Below the pieces are notes generated by a model, which saw only the letters and a list, made by a program, of their open reading frames with translations, did no database searches and was not told where the DNA came from. A DNA stretch of 64,000 nt from CALGDE01 sp964655355 (lineage in GTDB: Bacteria; Cyanobacteriota; Cyanobacteriia; CACIAM-69d): assembly GCA_964655355.1 (NCBI GenBank), contig CAZZMD010000001.1:133216-197215 (forward strand), given 5' to 3'. Shown here piece after piece: positions 1 to 8,029 of this stretch; position 1 is the first letter of the stretch; each line of letters starts with the position of its first letter. A program made the position numbers and the translations under genes.

Positions 1-417
1 GGTCCCTAGCAGGGCGAGCAAATCCACAAAATAGCCATCCAGATGCTCCAGATTGGCATAGATAAAATTGACCGGATTATTAATTTCATGGGCAATGCCC
101 GCCACCAACTGTCCCAAGCTCGACATTTTTTCCGCATGAACCAGTTGGGACTGGCTCCGCTGTAACTGGGCAATCATCTGCTGCCGCGCCGCCACATTGT
201 CCTGGGAATCCCGTAAATCATGCAGAGCTTGGCGTAATAATCGCTCCTTCTTCTCGGTAGTGACTTCTAATTGCTGTAAATCTCGCTGGGCACGCTCCAG
301 CTTTTTGCGTAAGGTGCGATTCTCTTTTTCAAGGCGTTGCACCTCTACCGTTCTCCCCTCCTGCGCAGGGGGCGACGCCGTTGATTGGTGAGCGGAATGA
401 ACGTTGGAAGTAGTCAC
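1..417 (-). CDS. Sensor histidine kinase, N-terminal part (runs off left edge)
   Basis: The reading frame enters from the left edge. It encodes a charged coiled-coil (roughly the first 95 residues, heptad-like Leu/Glu/Arg runs) followed by a clear HisKA box, MSSLGQLVAGIAHEINNPVN, whose His (in AHEINNP) is the phospho-acceptor; the ATPase domain lies outside the window. By family knowledge it is a two-component kinase that passes phosphate to a response regulator. It lies directly downstream of the FIST sensor gene on the same strand. The start is unclear: no ATG is available, GTG at 417-415 is the only ordinary start codon and lacks a ribosome-binding site, and the frame stays open upstream to the TGA that ends the FIST gene. 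It may therefore be the broken-off C-terminal half of a FIST-kinase fusion (see findings). The kinase identity is firm; the start is not. Confidence 0.8.
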   Translation of the reverse strand, partial: MTTSNVHSAHQSTASPPAQEGRTVEVQRLEKENRTLRKKLERAQRDLQQLEVTTEKKERLLRQALHDLRDSQDNVAARQQMIAQLQRSQSQLVHAEKMSSLGQLVAGIAHEINNPVNFIYANLEHLDGYFVDLLALLGT

Positions 418-498
418 GGCATTATTGGGAAGCGTATCGGTAGAGAGTATCGTCCGGAAAAATCCACCACTGGCTGAGAAAACAATGGCGCACTCTTC

Positions 499-1686
499 TC
501 AGCCGCTGCGTTCAACGGGCTCATCCTCGGGCAGCTCGCCCAGGAGGAGCGTCACAAACGTTTCATTGTGGAAGCGAGAGGTCTGCCCCCGCTGCAAGGG
601 CGAAATCTCCCCATTGGTATAAAAGCCCAGACTCGGAATCGGGCGATCGCAACAGGCCTGAGCCACCTCAAATTCTTCCCCGGTGCGGGATCCCAAAAGC
701 CGTCGGCGGGAGGAACAGGAAAAGTACATCACCGCACTGGGATCAGCGGCGGGGAATTGCGTGAGCGCCTGCTGCATGGAGCCCTCCGCAGCGTTCACCA
801 CATCGCTGCGGTTCGCCTCCGTAATCTGTACCGTCGCCCCCTGGGGAATCTCCCCAAAAAAGGTAACGCTGCCGATCACCGCATCCACCGTCCCCGTCGG
901 CGCGCGCAAATAAAAATCAGTTGCCCCATCCTGAAACACCGCCAACGGCGATTCCGAGGAGGGGGGTGAATCGCCCAAATAGTGTTGGTAATAGTCCAAA
1001 GCGGGACGATGGTCGATTTCATAAACCACATTGCTGTCCTGTTTGGTCACCACACCGGGCTGCCCAATGGGACACCAGCCCGACTTGACCCCAAAGGAAA
1101 AAGCAAGGGGACCGGAGAAAAACAACAGCACCACCGCATCGTCGTACACCTTCCCGTTGTAAAACTGATAGGTCTGCTTAAAGCGCCATTGATCCGCCGT
1201 CAATCCCCCCAGAATGGGGATATCGTGGCTGAGATTCGCATTAATACATCCCAAAACCTTCGCCACGTTATCCGTCAAACTTTCGTATATGGCAACGCCC
1301 AGCACGGGGTCCCCCTGGTGTCCTTGGGAGGCCATCGCCACCGCCCGTTGGACCGCCCCCTCAACGCTGTCGGACAGGTGTTCGCCAATGCCGGTACGAA
1401 TGGTAATGCGGTCCGAACAAAACAGCATCAGCGAGACGGAATCCTGTTCAAAACCGAGGACCGATGAAATTTCACCATCGGTGGTGCCGCCGATCAATTC
1501 CAGACCCGGAAAAGCCTCGGCAATGGGCGCTAGGAGCTGTTCAAATTCAAAATCAATGGCGGCGAGGAGAACCCCCGCCTGGGGCTTGGCATCGGGTTCA
1601 AGCTGCTGTTGACACTGCTGTAAAACTTCGGCGATCGCCTCTGGGGTATCTGGATCGTTGCTATGACCTACAACCACCTTGAGCAT
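499..1686 (-). CDS. FIST domain sensory protein
   Basis: This 395-residue protein has the FIST_N plus FIST_C layout. The N-terminal half carries the family pattern (GLELIGGTTDGEISS, then DNVAKVLGCINANLSHDIPILGG), and the C-terminal half ends with the typical SLGFYTNGEISP...HNETFVTLLLGE block. FIST domains are predicted small-ligand (possibly amino-acid) sensors that usually feed histidine kinases or cyclic-di-GMP enzymes. There is no signal peptide or membrane segment, so it should be cytoplasmic. The ATG at 1686 is preceded by a purine-rich GGGGGAA. The next gene downstream is a histidine kinase in the same frame, beyond a single TGA stop, which strongly suggests one signalling unit. The domain call is firm; the ligand is unknown. 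Confidence 0.85.
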   Translation of the reverse strand: MLKVVVGHSNDPDTPEAIAEVLQQCQQQLEPDAKPQAGVLLAAIDFEFEQLLAPIAEAFPGLELIGGTTDGEISSVLGFEQDSVSLMLFCSDRITIRTGIGEHLSDSVEGAVQRAVAMASQGHQGDPVLGVAIYESLTDNVAKVLGCINANLSHDIPILGGLTADQWRFKQTYQFYNGKVYDDAVVLLFFSGPLAFSFGVKSGWCPIGQPGVVTKQDSNVVYEIDHRPALDYYQHYLGDSPPSSESPLAVFQDGATDFYLRAPTGTVDAVIGSVTFFGEIPQGATVQITEANRSDVVNAAEGSMQQALTQFPAADPSAVMYFSCSSRRRLLGSRTGEEFEVAQACCDRPIPSLGFYTNGEISPLQRGQTSRFHNETFVTLLLGELPEDEPVERSG

Positions 1687-1827
1687 AGGATTCGTTCCCC
1701 CTAAACATGCCGTTCTCTGTCATCCCGGATCTGAAACTGCTCGCACCCTTGAGCCATGCCAGCGCTAAAAAAAGCGGCTGCTACCTCTTTTTACTAGACG
1801 CAGGGGGCCCCATCAGACCCTATTCAA

Positions 1828-2913
1828 CTAATTGTTAACACTATCTGAAGTCGGTAAGGGGGGCACTCGCACCGACGCCGCCGGGGCCGTTGCTTTCGCC
1901 TCTTTTAAGGCTCGTCGAGCCTCATCCAGCCCAGCTTGGGCGATCGCGTCATTGGGATTCAGCGCCAGGGCAATTTTGTAATAGGCGATCGCCTGCCCCG
2001 GTCGCTCCAGGGCCAACAGGCGATCGGCCACGGCCCGATGACAATCCCCATCGTCCAAATGCTGATTCAACATCCAAAACTCCACCTGGAGTTGGGCCTC
2101 CAGATCATCCTTGGGGGCCACCTGATGGTATTGCTCCAGCACCTCCTTAGGGGTCAGATCATCCCGCTGGGTCAGACTGTGGAGCAGCTCCCCGGGCAAG
2201 CTGGAAATATGACACCCCAAATCAATGGCCCGGCGATAGGCCTCACTGGCGGGCTTCCATTGTTCCAAATCCTTAAATAAATGCCCCAGGGACACATGGG
2301 TCCACACAAAATCCGGGTCCAATTGCGCCGCCTGTTGATACGCCGCGATCGCATTTTCCCGCTGCCCCAGGGTGCGATAGCACTTCCCCAAATGGTGCGC
2401 TGGCCAAGGGCTCATGGGATCCAACGCCCGCGCCTTCTGGAATGCAGCGATCGCCCGATCCCAGTCTTGCTCCCGAGTCAACGCCTCCCCAAAATTTTGC
2501 CAAGCCACCGGCAACTCAGGATCCGCCTCCACCGCCCGTTGATAGGCCGACAGCTCCAACTCGAGCCAAAAATGGGACCGCTCAGGATCCCGCTCCCCCC
2601 GCACAAACCATTTCCGCCCCAACGCATAATGCCCCCACGCCAGGTTCGGCTCCAGGGACACCGCGAGGCGATAGGCAGACTCCGCCTGATCCCCCAGCCC
2701 CGACTTATCCAGCGCTCGCCCAAACTCAAACCACGCCACCCCATAATCATCGGAAAATCTCACCAGCCGACGGATCAGACTCCACACCCACTTCCGATTG
2801 CCCCGGGAGAGCGCCGTCCACAACTGACTGAAATAAAACCGTCGGGGCGAGGGCGGCGGCGGCAGCATCGGCGCTTGGGGGTAGCAATCCTCTGGAGACA
2901 TCGGGGTAGCCAT
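1828..2913 (-). CDS. TPR repeat protein
   Basis: This 361-residue protein consists largely of tetratricopeptide repeats. At least four consecutive units are visible in the middle (for example AWQNFGEALTREQDWDRAIA, then PAHHLGKCYRTLGQRENAIA and THVSLGHLFKDLEQWKPASE) and another near the C-terminus (ALERPGQAIAYYKIALALNP). The start ATG at 2913 was preferred to an in-frame TTG two codons upstream. TPRs are protein-protein interaction scaffolds; no catalytic domain is seen and no signal peptide is evident. It follows the CHAT-domain gene by about 61 bp on the same strand, so the two are probably co-transcribed and this may be a partner or adaptor of the CHAT protein. That link is inference. Confidence 0.75.
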   Translation of the reverse strand: MATPMSPEDCYPQAPMLPPPPSPRRFYFSQLWTALSRGNRKWVWSLIRRLVRFSDDYGVAWFEFGRALDKSGLGDQAESAYRLAVSLEPNLAWGHYALGRKWFVRGERDPERSHFWLELELSAYQRAVEADPELPVAWQNFGEALTREQDWDRAIAAFQKARALDPMSPWPAHHLGKCYRTLGQRENAIAAYQQAAQLDPDFVWTHVSLGHLFKDLEQWKPASEAYRRAIDLGCHISSLPGELLHSLTQRDDLTPKEVLEQYHQVAPKDDLEAQLQVEFWMLNQHLDDGDCHRAVADRLLALERPGQAIAYYKIALALNPNDAIAQAGLDEARRALKEAKATAPAASVRVPPLPTSDSVNN

Positions 2914-2974
2914 GGGCAAAACAGCAAAAATAGGCAGTGGTTACAGAAGGAACAAGCAGCGATCGCCGAGGACA

Positions 2975-5944
2975 TCACCCCAGCGGCACCGCCGAAAGGG
3001 ATTCCCCAAGGAGCATAAACGCGGACCAGTTATAGGGTTGGGGGAACCTTTCCCGGGTGGTCAACATGGCATGGCGCAGGGCATCGGCCTTGGGCGCTCC
3101 CGCCTGGAGCTGGCGATAAAAATCCGCCATTAATACAGCCGTCGCATCATCAGGGACCTTCCAGATGGACACCACCGTGCTCGTGGCACCGGCAGCGGCG
3201 AAGGAACGCGCCAGCCCCACAACCCCATCCCCCGTCACCCGACCATTACCGGTATTGCACGCACTCAACACCACCAACTCGGCATTGAGCTGCAAATCAA
3301 TAATCTCCGGCGATCGCAACAGACCACTATCATCCTCCGTCGGCGTCAAGGCGATCGCCCCCGGCACCCCAGCGGTCCCTAAATCATCTAACAACCCATG
3401 GGTCGCCAAATGAATCGTATTCGCCGCACTAATCTTAGCCAGAACCGCCGCCTTCGTGGCCGCCGCCCCCAATAGCGGCGGGGACTGGAGCAACTGACTA
3501 ATGGTTTCCGCCTCCCGCTCCGCCCCCGGCAATGGCTCCAACGGCTGCGGCGGCGCACCCACGCGAGGGGGCACCGACGGCATCACCGGATTTCCGACCA
3601 CCAAGGCCCCCGGTTCCACCCCCAGCCGATTGGACTGCTGCCCCTGGCTTCGCTTCTTCGCCTTCAGCACTGAAGCCTGAATCGCCGAAGACAAATAAAT
3701 GGGATGTTCCTCCACCCAATAATGGCCCGCGTCTGGCTTGAGCGCCGCAAAAGGCAATAAAAACAATTTTCCCTGGGGGACGATCAAAATCGGCTGGTCC
3801 GGATCCGTCGGTAAATCCGCCGCCAGGGGTCGAATCAAATCATCGTACAAATCCCGTAACAGCAGATTAGCCCGCTCCTCCTCAAAGAAATTGCCCGGCA
3901 CCGTCAAGCTAAACCGCACATCCAAAATCCGTTGCTCCAGCCGCTCCCTCAGGGACAACGCATCCCTCCTAGACTGCGCACTCGCTGATCGTTTCGGGGG
4001 CGGGATGGTGAGGGGATGATAGGTAATCTCCCCATCGGGCTGAACCACCCAACTGTGCAACACCTCATGGCCGATCGCATATTCCACCAGGGTTGCCCCC
4101 TGGTCGCGGGCCAACTGTTTAATTTCCTTCAGGGTTAGCGGTTTTTGCTGGCCAGCGGTCGCCACAGCCCCCGTCAACGGCATCGACTCCCCCATCGTCC
4201 GATTCAACGCCATTCCATTCAGACGAGTGGCGAGCAATTCGATAAAAGCCCGGGCCCGCGCCCGCTCCGCCGCCACCAGGGCCGCCTCCGGTTGGTCATC
4301 CGCCAACAGGGATTCAATCAACCAGGTGTAAGTCTCCGCCTGGGCATCCGCCAGGGAAATCTTATTTTCATCCGCCAACCCCGGTCGCAGGGCTTCCCAC
4401 TGTTCCACCGCTGCCGTTAACTGACGGATGGCGTCCCGCTCATTCTCCCGTTCAATCGAAAGTTGTCCGAGCGCCGTCAGAGCCTGTCCCGCCGCCACCT
4501 GGGCACCACTATTTTGGGCCAGCAACACCGCTCGATCCAACGACGCCTCCGCCCGATCCCACTGCCTCATGGCGGTATAGGTCAGCCCCTGTTGTTGGAG
4601 TACCAGACTCTCGCCAGGGCGATCGCCCGCCCCTTGGGCAAACACCAACGCTTTCTGCAAAGAGAGAATGGATTGATCTAAGAGGGACAATTGTCGCTCC
4701 ACTTCCCCCAGAAGGGTCCAAGTACGGCGCAACCCCGATCGCTTCTCGGGATAGCCCTCTGGGAGCCGCTCATATTGTTTTAAAGACTCCTGCGCCTGCC
4801 GCTTCGCCCCCACCAAATTGCCCTGGCGCAACTGCACCCGCCCCAGCCAGCGATGAATTTCCCCCTGCAATCGGGGCAGTTCGTATATGCCGCCGTCCAT
4901 GGGGATCGGCCCCGCCTCCTGTTCCCGAGCATTGGCCTGGGCCTGGAGCAACCAACTGACCGCCTGGTCATACTGTCCCAATCGCTCATACAGCTCCGCC
5001 TGGCTGGTCATCAAACTCCCCAACAGGGTTAAGTCGCCCAAATCCTGAGCCATGGTGTACGCATCTTGATACTTCCTCAGGGCATCGGAGAAATTCCCCT
5101 GGCGGGTAGCCACATCCCCCAAACGGTCGTAGGTGCGAACCACCCGACGCAGATCGTTTTCCCGCTGATAAATCCCTTGGGCTTCGGTATAGGCAGCGAT
5201 CGCCTCTTCAAAATCGCCCTCATCCAGGGCCTGCTCTCCCGCCCGAAATTCCGCCTCGCCCCCATCGGAAAATTCACAGATTTGAGCCGGACGAACGGGG
5301 CAGGTTTTAGATTGCAGGGGATTATTCAACAGATTCAGACTCTGTAAGGGCGGCGATCGCCACCCCTCCGGCACCGTTTGAATTTGATTTCCCTCCAGCA
5401 CCGCCACCCGCAGACTGGGGATTTTGGTCAACGGCGAAATATCCGTGACCCGATTCATGGCCACGATCAAAAAACTCAGATTGCTTTGTCCCGCCAGCGG
5501 ACTAATATCCTCAATCTGATTCCCCACCAGCATGATGTTCTGCCAATGCTTAAACAGGGCAATGGGGGCAATATCCCGCAGTTCACCGCCGGTGTGTTCA
5601 AAAGTCGGCCGGGCGCTAAGGGTCGCCGCCGCCGCCGCACAATCCTCCGTGTTAGCCTTCTGCAACATCAGGTCCACGGTATAGCGCGTATCCGCCCCGA
5701 GACGCGATCGCCCCTCACACAACCGAATAAACGCCGCTCGATCCGCCGCTCGATCCGCCGCCCCCTCAGCCGCCGGATCAGCCGCCGTACTCACCATCGG
5801 TCGAAGCAAGGTAGGAAGCAGAGCCAACATCAGTCCCAAGGCGATCGCCAAACCCAAGCGCACCGCTCGCCGATGCCCTATCCGCGACCCTCGCTGGAGG
5901 AGCCATGCTCGCTGTGCCAACCGCTGTGCCAATCGCTGTGCCAT
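2975..5944 (-). CDS. LRR-TPR-CHAT domain protein (caspase-like peptidase fold)
   Basis: This 989-residue protein has four parts. It begins with a basic N-terminus and a hydrophobic segment (about residues 28-50, LGLAIALGLMLALLPTLL) that is a signal anchor. Next come short leucine-rich repeats of SDS22/internalin style (IMLVGNQIEDISPL, FLIVAMNRVTDISPL). A long array of TPRs follows (about residues 230-540), then a C-terminal CHAT domain. The CHAT catalytic pair is intact: His in IHLATHGLLDD (about residue 849) and Cys in VVLSACNTGNG (about residue 896). CHAT proteins are caspase-related peptidases, often activated through their TPRs, as in Craspase or bacterial gasdermin systems, but most cyanobacterial ones are uncharacterised. 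A TPR protein gene follows. No gasdermin or CRISPR gene is nearby. Substrate and role are unknown. Confidence 0.85.
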   Translation of the reverse strand: MAQRLAQRLAQRAWLLQRGSRIGHRRAVRLGLAIALGLMLALLPTLLRPMVSTAADPAAEGAADRAADRAAFIRLCEGRSRLGADTRYTVDLMLQKANTEDCAAAAATLSARPTFEHTGGELRDIAPIALFKHWQNIMLVGNQIEDISPLAGQSNLSFLIVAMNRVTDISPLTKIPSLRVAVLEGNQIQTVPEGWRSPPLQSLNLLNNPLQSKTCPVRPAQICEFSDGGEAEFRAGEQALDEGDFEEAIAAYTEAQGIYQRENDLRRVVRTYDRLGDVATRQGNFSDALRKYQDAYTMAQDLGDLTLLGSLMTSQAELYERLGQYDQAVSWLLQAQANAREQEAGPIPMDGGIYELPRLQGEIHRWLGRVQLRQGNLVGAKRQAQESLKQYERLPEGYPEKRSGLRRTWTLLGEVERQLSLLDQSILSLQKALVFAQGAGDRPGESLVLQQQGLTYTAMRQWDRAEASLDRAVLLAQNSGAQVAAGQALTALGQLSIERENERDAIRQLTAAVEQWEALRPGLADENKISLADAQAETYTWLIESLLADDQPEAALVAAERARARAFIELLATRLNGMALNRTMGESMPLTGAVATAGQQKPLTLKEIKQLARDQGATLVEYAIGHEVLHSWVVQPDGEITYHPLTIPPPKRSASAQSRRDALSLRERLEQRILDVRFSLTVPGNFFEEERANLLLRDLYDDLIRPLAADLPTDPDQPILIVPQGKLFLLPFAALKPDAGHYWVEEHPIYLSSAIQASVLKAKKRSQGQQSNRLGVEPGALVVGNPVMPSVPPRVGAPPQPLEPLPGAEREAETISQLLQSPPLLGAAATKAAVLAKISAANTIHLATHGLLDDLGTAGVPGAIALTPTEDDSGLLRSPEIIDLQLNAELVVLSACNTGNGRVTGDGVVGLARSFAAAGATSTVVSIWKVPDDATAVLMADFYRQLQAGAPKADALRHAMLTTRERFPQPYNWSAFMLLGESLSAVPLG

Positions 5945-5945
5945 G
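5910..5945. repeat. 12-bp tandem repeat, three units, at the CHAT gene start
   Basis: Three copies of CGCTGTGCCAAY/ATG at 5910-5921, 5922-5933 and 5934-5945. On the minus strand they encode the first residues MAQRLAQRLAQR, so the N-terminus was built by tandem duplication. A second 12-bp duplication lies at 5733-5756 in the same gene. Confidence 0.9.
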
Positions 5946-6088
5946 AGTGCTTATTGAGGGAGAAGGAGGAGGAGATCGAGTATCCAACTCTTCCCACTCT
6001 AGCTAACCGCGTCCGGGCTCTTGCGAGGTTGACAGCAGGGCTAAGAATCGCTCCAGGCCTTAACGGGGTAACGGGACTGGCCCCGATC

Positions 6089-7018
6089 TCAGGACGCCTT
6101 AGTCGACACGGCCCAATGCCACATTCGCCTCAGGAATCGCCGTATCGACTGGCGCTTACCGCTATAAAACCGCTTCAACTCCACCTCCACCTGCTCACGG
6201 TTGGCATAGAGATTCGCCAACACCGCCCGCCCCATCTGGGACAACTCCAAATAGCGCACCGCATGGATGACATACAACGACACCACATGCCAATAAAAGC
6301 TGGGATATCCCTTCCGCAAATCCTTAGAATCCCCGTACCCCATTGCCTTATTAGCCCCCACCTCTTCGAACTCTCGGAAAAGGCGAGGCAGCTTCTGCAA
6401 ATAACTGGGATCCCCCAACTGTCCGATCAAATCCGCCCCTCGCACCAGCCCCGGCAACCCCGACGTATCTTGATAGGGATCGCCCTTCGGCACTGGAAAC
6501 CGGGTCATCTCGATATATCCCATCACCGTCGGGATATCGATCGCCTCAAACTCCGCAAACTGTTCCGCCACAAACCGCTGACTTCGGTCCACATGGTAAG
6601 GAGTCAGACTGGCTCCCGTTGCCCCAGACGACAAGGTCACCGATTCATCCCCCTTCCCCGTCATAAATAGCCGCTCCTCCGGGCGATCGCCCCGGCAAGC
6701 TCCCTTGAGATAGCCCAAATCATGGCAAAGCAACGCCACCACAAAATTCGACCACTCCTGAGCACTCACCGGCTCACCGCAAGCGATCTTGCCCGATAAA
6801 ATCTCCACCCCCACCAACACCACCTGAACCGTGTGGTCAATATCGTGATAGGGCGCATCACAATCCACCAAAGCATTTAAAGCGCAATGGGCCATCTGAG
6901 TCACCGCCGCCTCATGCTCTGGGCACCCTTCCCCGAATTGGAAACGGTATTCAGTAACGAGATAACGGACGCAATTGCTGATTAACCCATTCGGTTGGGT
7001 AGGAACTGTGGCAGTCAT
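6089..7018 (-). CDS. HD-domain metal-dependent phosphohydrolase
   Basis: This 309-residue protein carries an HD/PDEase-like domain. The metal ligands are visible as YHDIDH (His58, His62) and LLCHDLGY (His99-Asp100), followed by a Tyr-His-Val motif around residues 155-160. This spacing resembles cyclic-nucleotide phosphodiesterase-type HD proteins rather than HD-GYP, which would show an extra GYP motif. The substrate is not predictable. No signal peptide or transmembrane segment is seen, so it is probably cytoplasmic. The start ATG at 7018 gives a natural N-terminus. It lies 120 bp downstream of the glycosyltransferase gene on the same strand, so co-transcription is possible but not proven. 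Confidence 0.75.
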   Translation of the reverse strand: MTATVPTQPNGLISNCVRYLVTEYRFQFGEGCPEHEAAVTQMAHCALNALVDCDAPYHDIDHTVQVVLVGVEILSGKIACGEPVSAQEWSNFVVALLCHDLGYLKGACRGDRPEERLFMTGKGDESVTLSSGATGASLTPYHVDRSQRFVAEQFAEFEAIDIPTVMGYIEMTRFPVPKGDPYQDTSGLPGLVRGADLIGQLGDPSYLQKLPRLFREFEEVGANKAMGYGDSKDLRKGYPSFYWHVVSLYVIHAVRYLELSQMGRAVLANLYANREQVEVELKRFYSGKRQSIRRFLRRMWHWAVSTKAS

Positions 7019-7138
7019 CGTTCTGGGGAGTGGAAATTGCCGGGTCGCGAACAGAAGCGTTTTTTCAGGCTCACCCTGGACCTTTATTACACCACCGGCA
7101 CCTTAAGGGAAGGTAAAACCCTATACCTCCACCTCCGT

Positions 7139-8008
7139 CTAAATGCGTTTATCCAGCATGTCCGCCAACAGCGCAAACAGGGTGACCTGGGTGGCAAACA
7201 CAAACAGAATCACAGTGGTATCTGTTAAATTCCATTCCACGAAAATATCCTGCATCAGGGAAACCAGGAAAAGCCCATAAAACACACCGGCCACCGGAAG
7301 AAACACCCGCAAAGGCGCAAAATAAACCCCCACCCGTAGGATCAATTGCACAAACCGCACCGTATCCCGAATGGGTTTGATTTTGCTGCGTCCCAATCGC
7401 GCGTGATAGTCAATGGGTTCATAGCGCACCCGGTAACGATTGGTGAGCATGGACAGGGTGATGGTGGTCGTAAAACTAAAGGTATCCGGCAGCACCTTAA
7501 AAAACCGTTCCGCCACCTCCTTCCGGAACACCCGCAAGCCGCTGTTGAGATCGGGAATGGGACGCTTGGCAATCCACTGGGCAAAGCGCACCAAAAAGTA
7601 CTTGGGAATTTTACGAATCAGCGGATAGGTCACATTGTCCCCAGTGCGGGAGCCCACGACCATATCCGCCCCGTCCATCAAGGAAACCAGGTGAGGAATA
7701 CTGGCTTGGGGATAGGTACCGTCTCCATCGATGATGGCGATGATCGAATGGGTTGCCCCACGGATACCGGTTTTGAGGGCCGCCCCATAGCCCTGATTTT
7801 GCTGATGGTGAATAATTCGGCAATCGCTGCGACTGTCCAACAGCTCGGCCGTGCGATCGCTCGATCCATCATTCACCACCAGCACTTCATACTCACACCC
7901 TGCCTGTCCCAACACTCGATGGAGATCATCTAAGGTTTGGGTAATCCCCAGTTCCTCGTTATAGGCCGGAATAATTACCGAAAACGGAGGGCAGGGAGAT
8001 GGAGCCAT
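7139..8008 (-). CDS. Family 2 glycosyltransferase, dolichol-phosphate-mannose-synthase-like
   Basis: The 289-residue protein begins with a GT2 GT-A domain: FSVIIPAYNEELGI, the nucleotide-binding VVNDGSSDRT, and the metal-binding IIAIIDGDGTYP. The acceptor-site region (NSGLRVFRKEVAERF) is typical of DPM1/GtrB-like enzymes that charge a polyprenyl phosphate carrier with a sugar. Two hydrophobic C-terminal segments (about residues 225-255 and 265-285) anchor it in the membrane. The start ATG at 8008 lies 21 bp after the aminotransferase stop, so it is probably the third gene of an operon with the dehydrogenase- and aminotransferase-like genes upstream. The sugar donor is not predictable. Confidence 0.85.
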   Translation of the reverse strand: MAPSPCPPFSVIIPAYNEELGITQTLDDLHRVLGQAGCEYEVLVVNDGSSDRTAELLDSRSDCRIIHHQQNQGYGAALKTGIRGATHSIIAIIDGDGTYPQASIPHLVSLMDGADMVVGSRTGDNVTYPLIRKIPKYFLVRFAQWIAKRPIPDLNSGLRVFRKEVAERFFKVLPDTFSFTTTITLSMLTNRYRVRYEPIDYHARLGRSKIKPIRDTVRFVQLILRVGVYFAPLRVFLPVAGVFYGLFLVSLMQDIFVEWNLTDTTVILFVFATQVTLFALLADMLDKRI

Positions 8009-8029
8009 TGGGGGGACGTTGTTTTGGAT

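Noticed and set aside
5378..6670. 430-codon plus-strand frame across the CHAT/HD junction
   Set aside because: It runs antisense to two clear genes and is rich in Arg/His/Pro, typical of shadow frames in GC-rich DNA.
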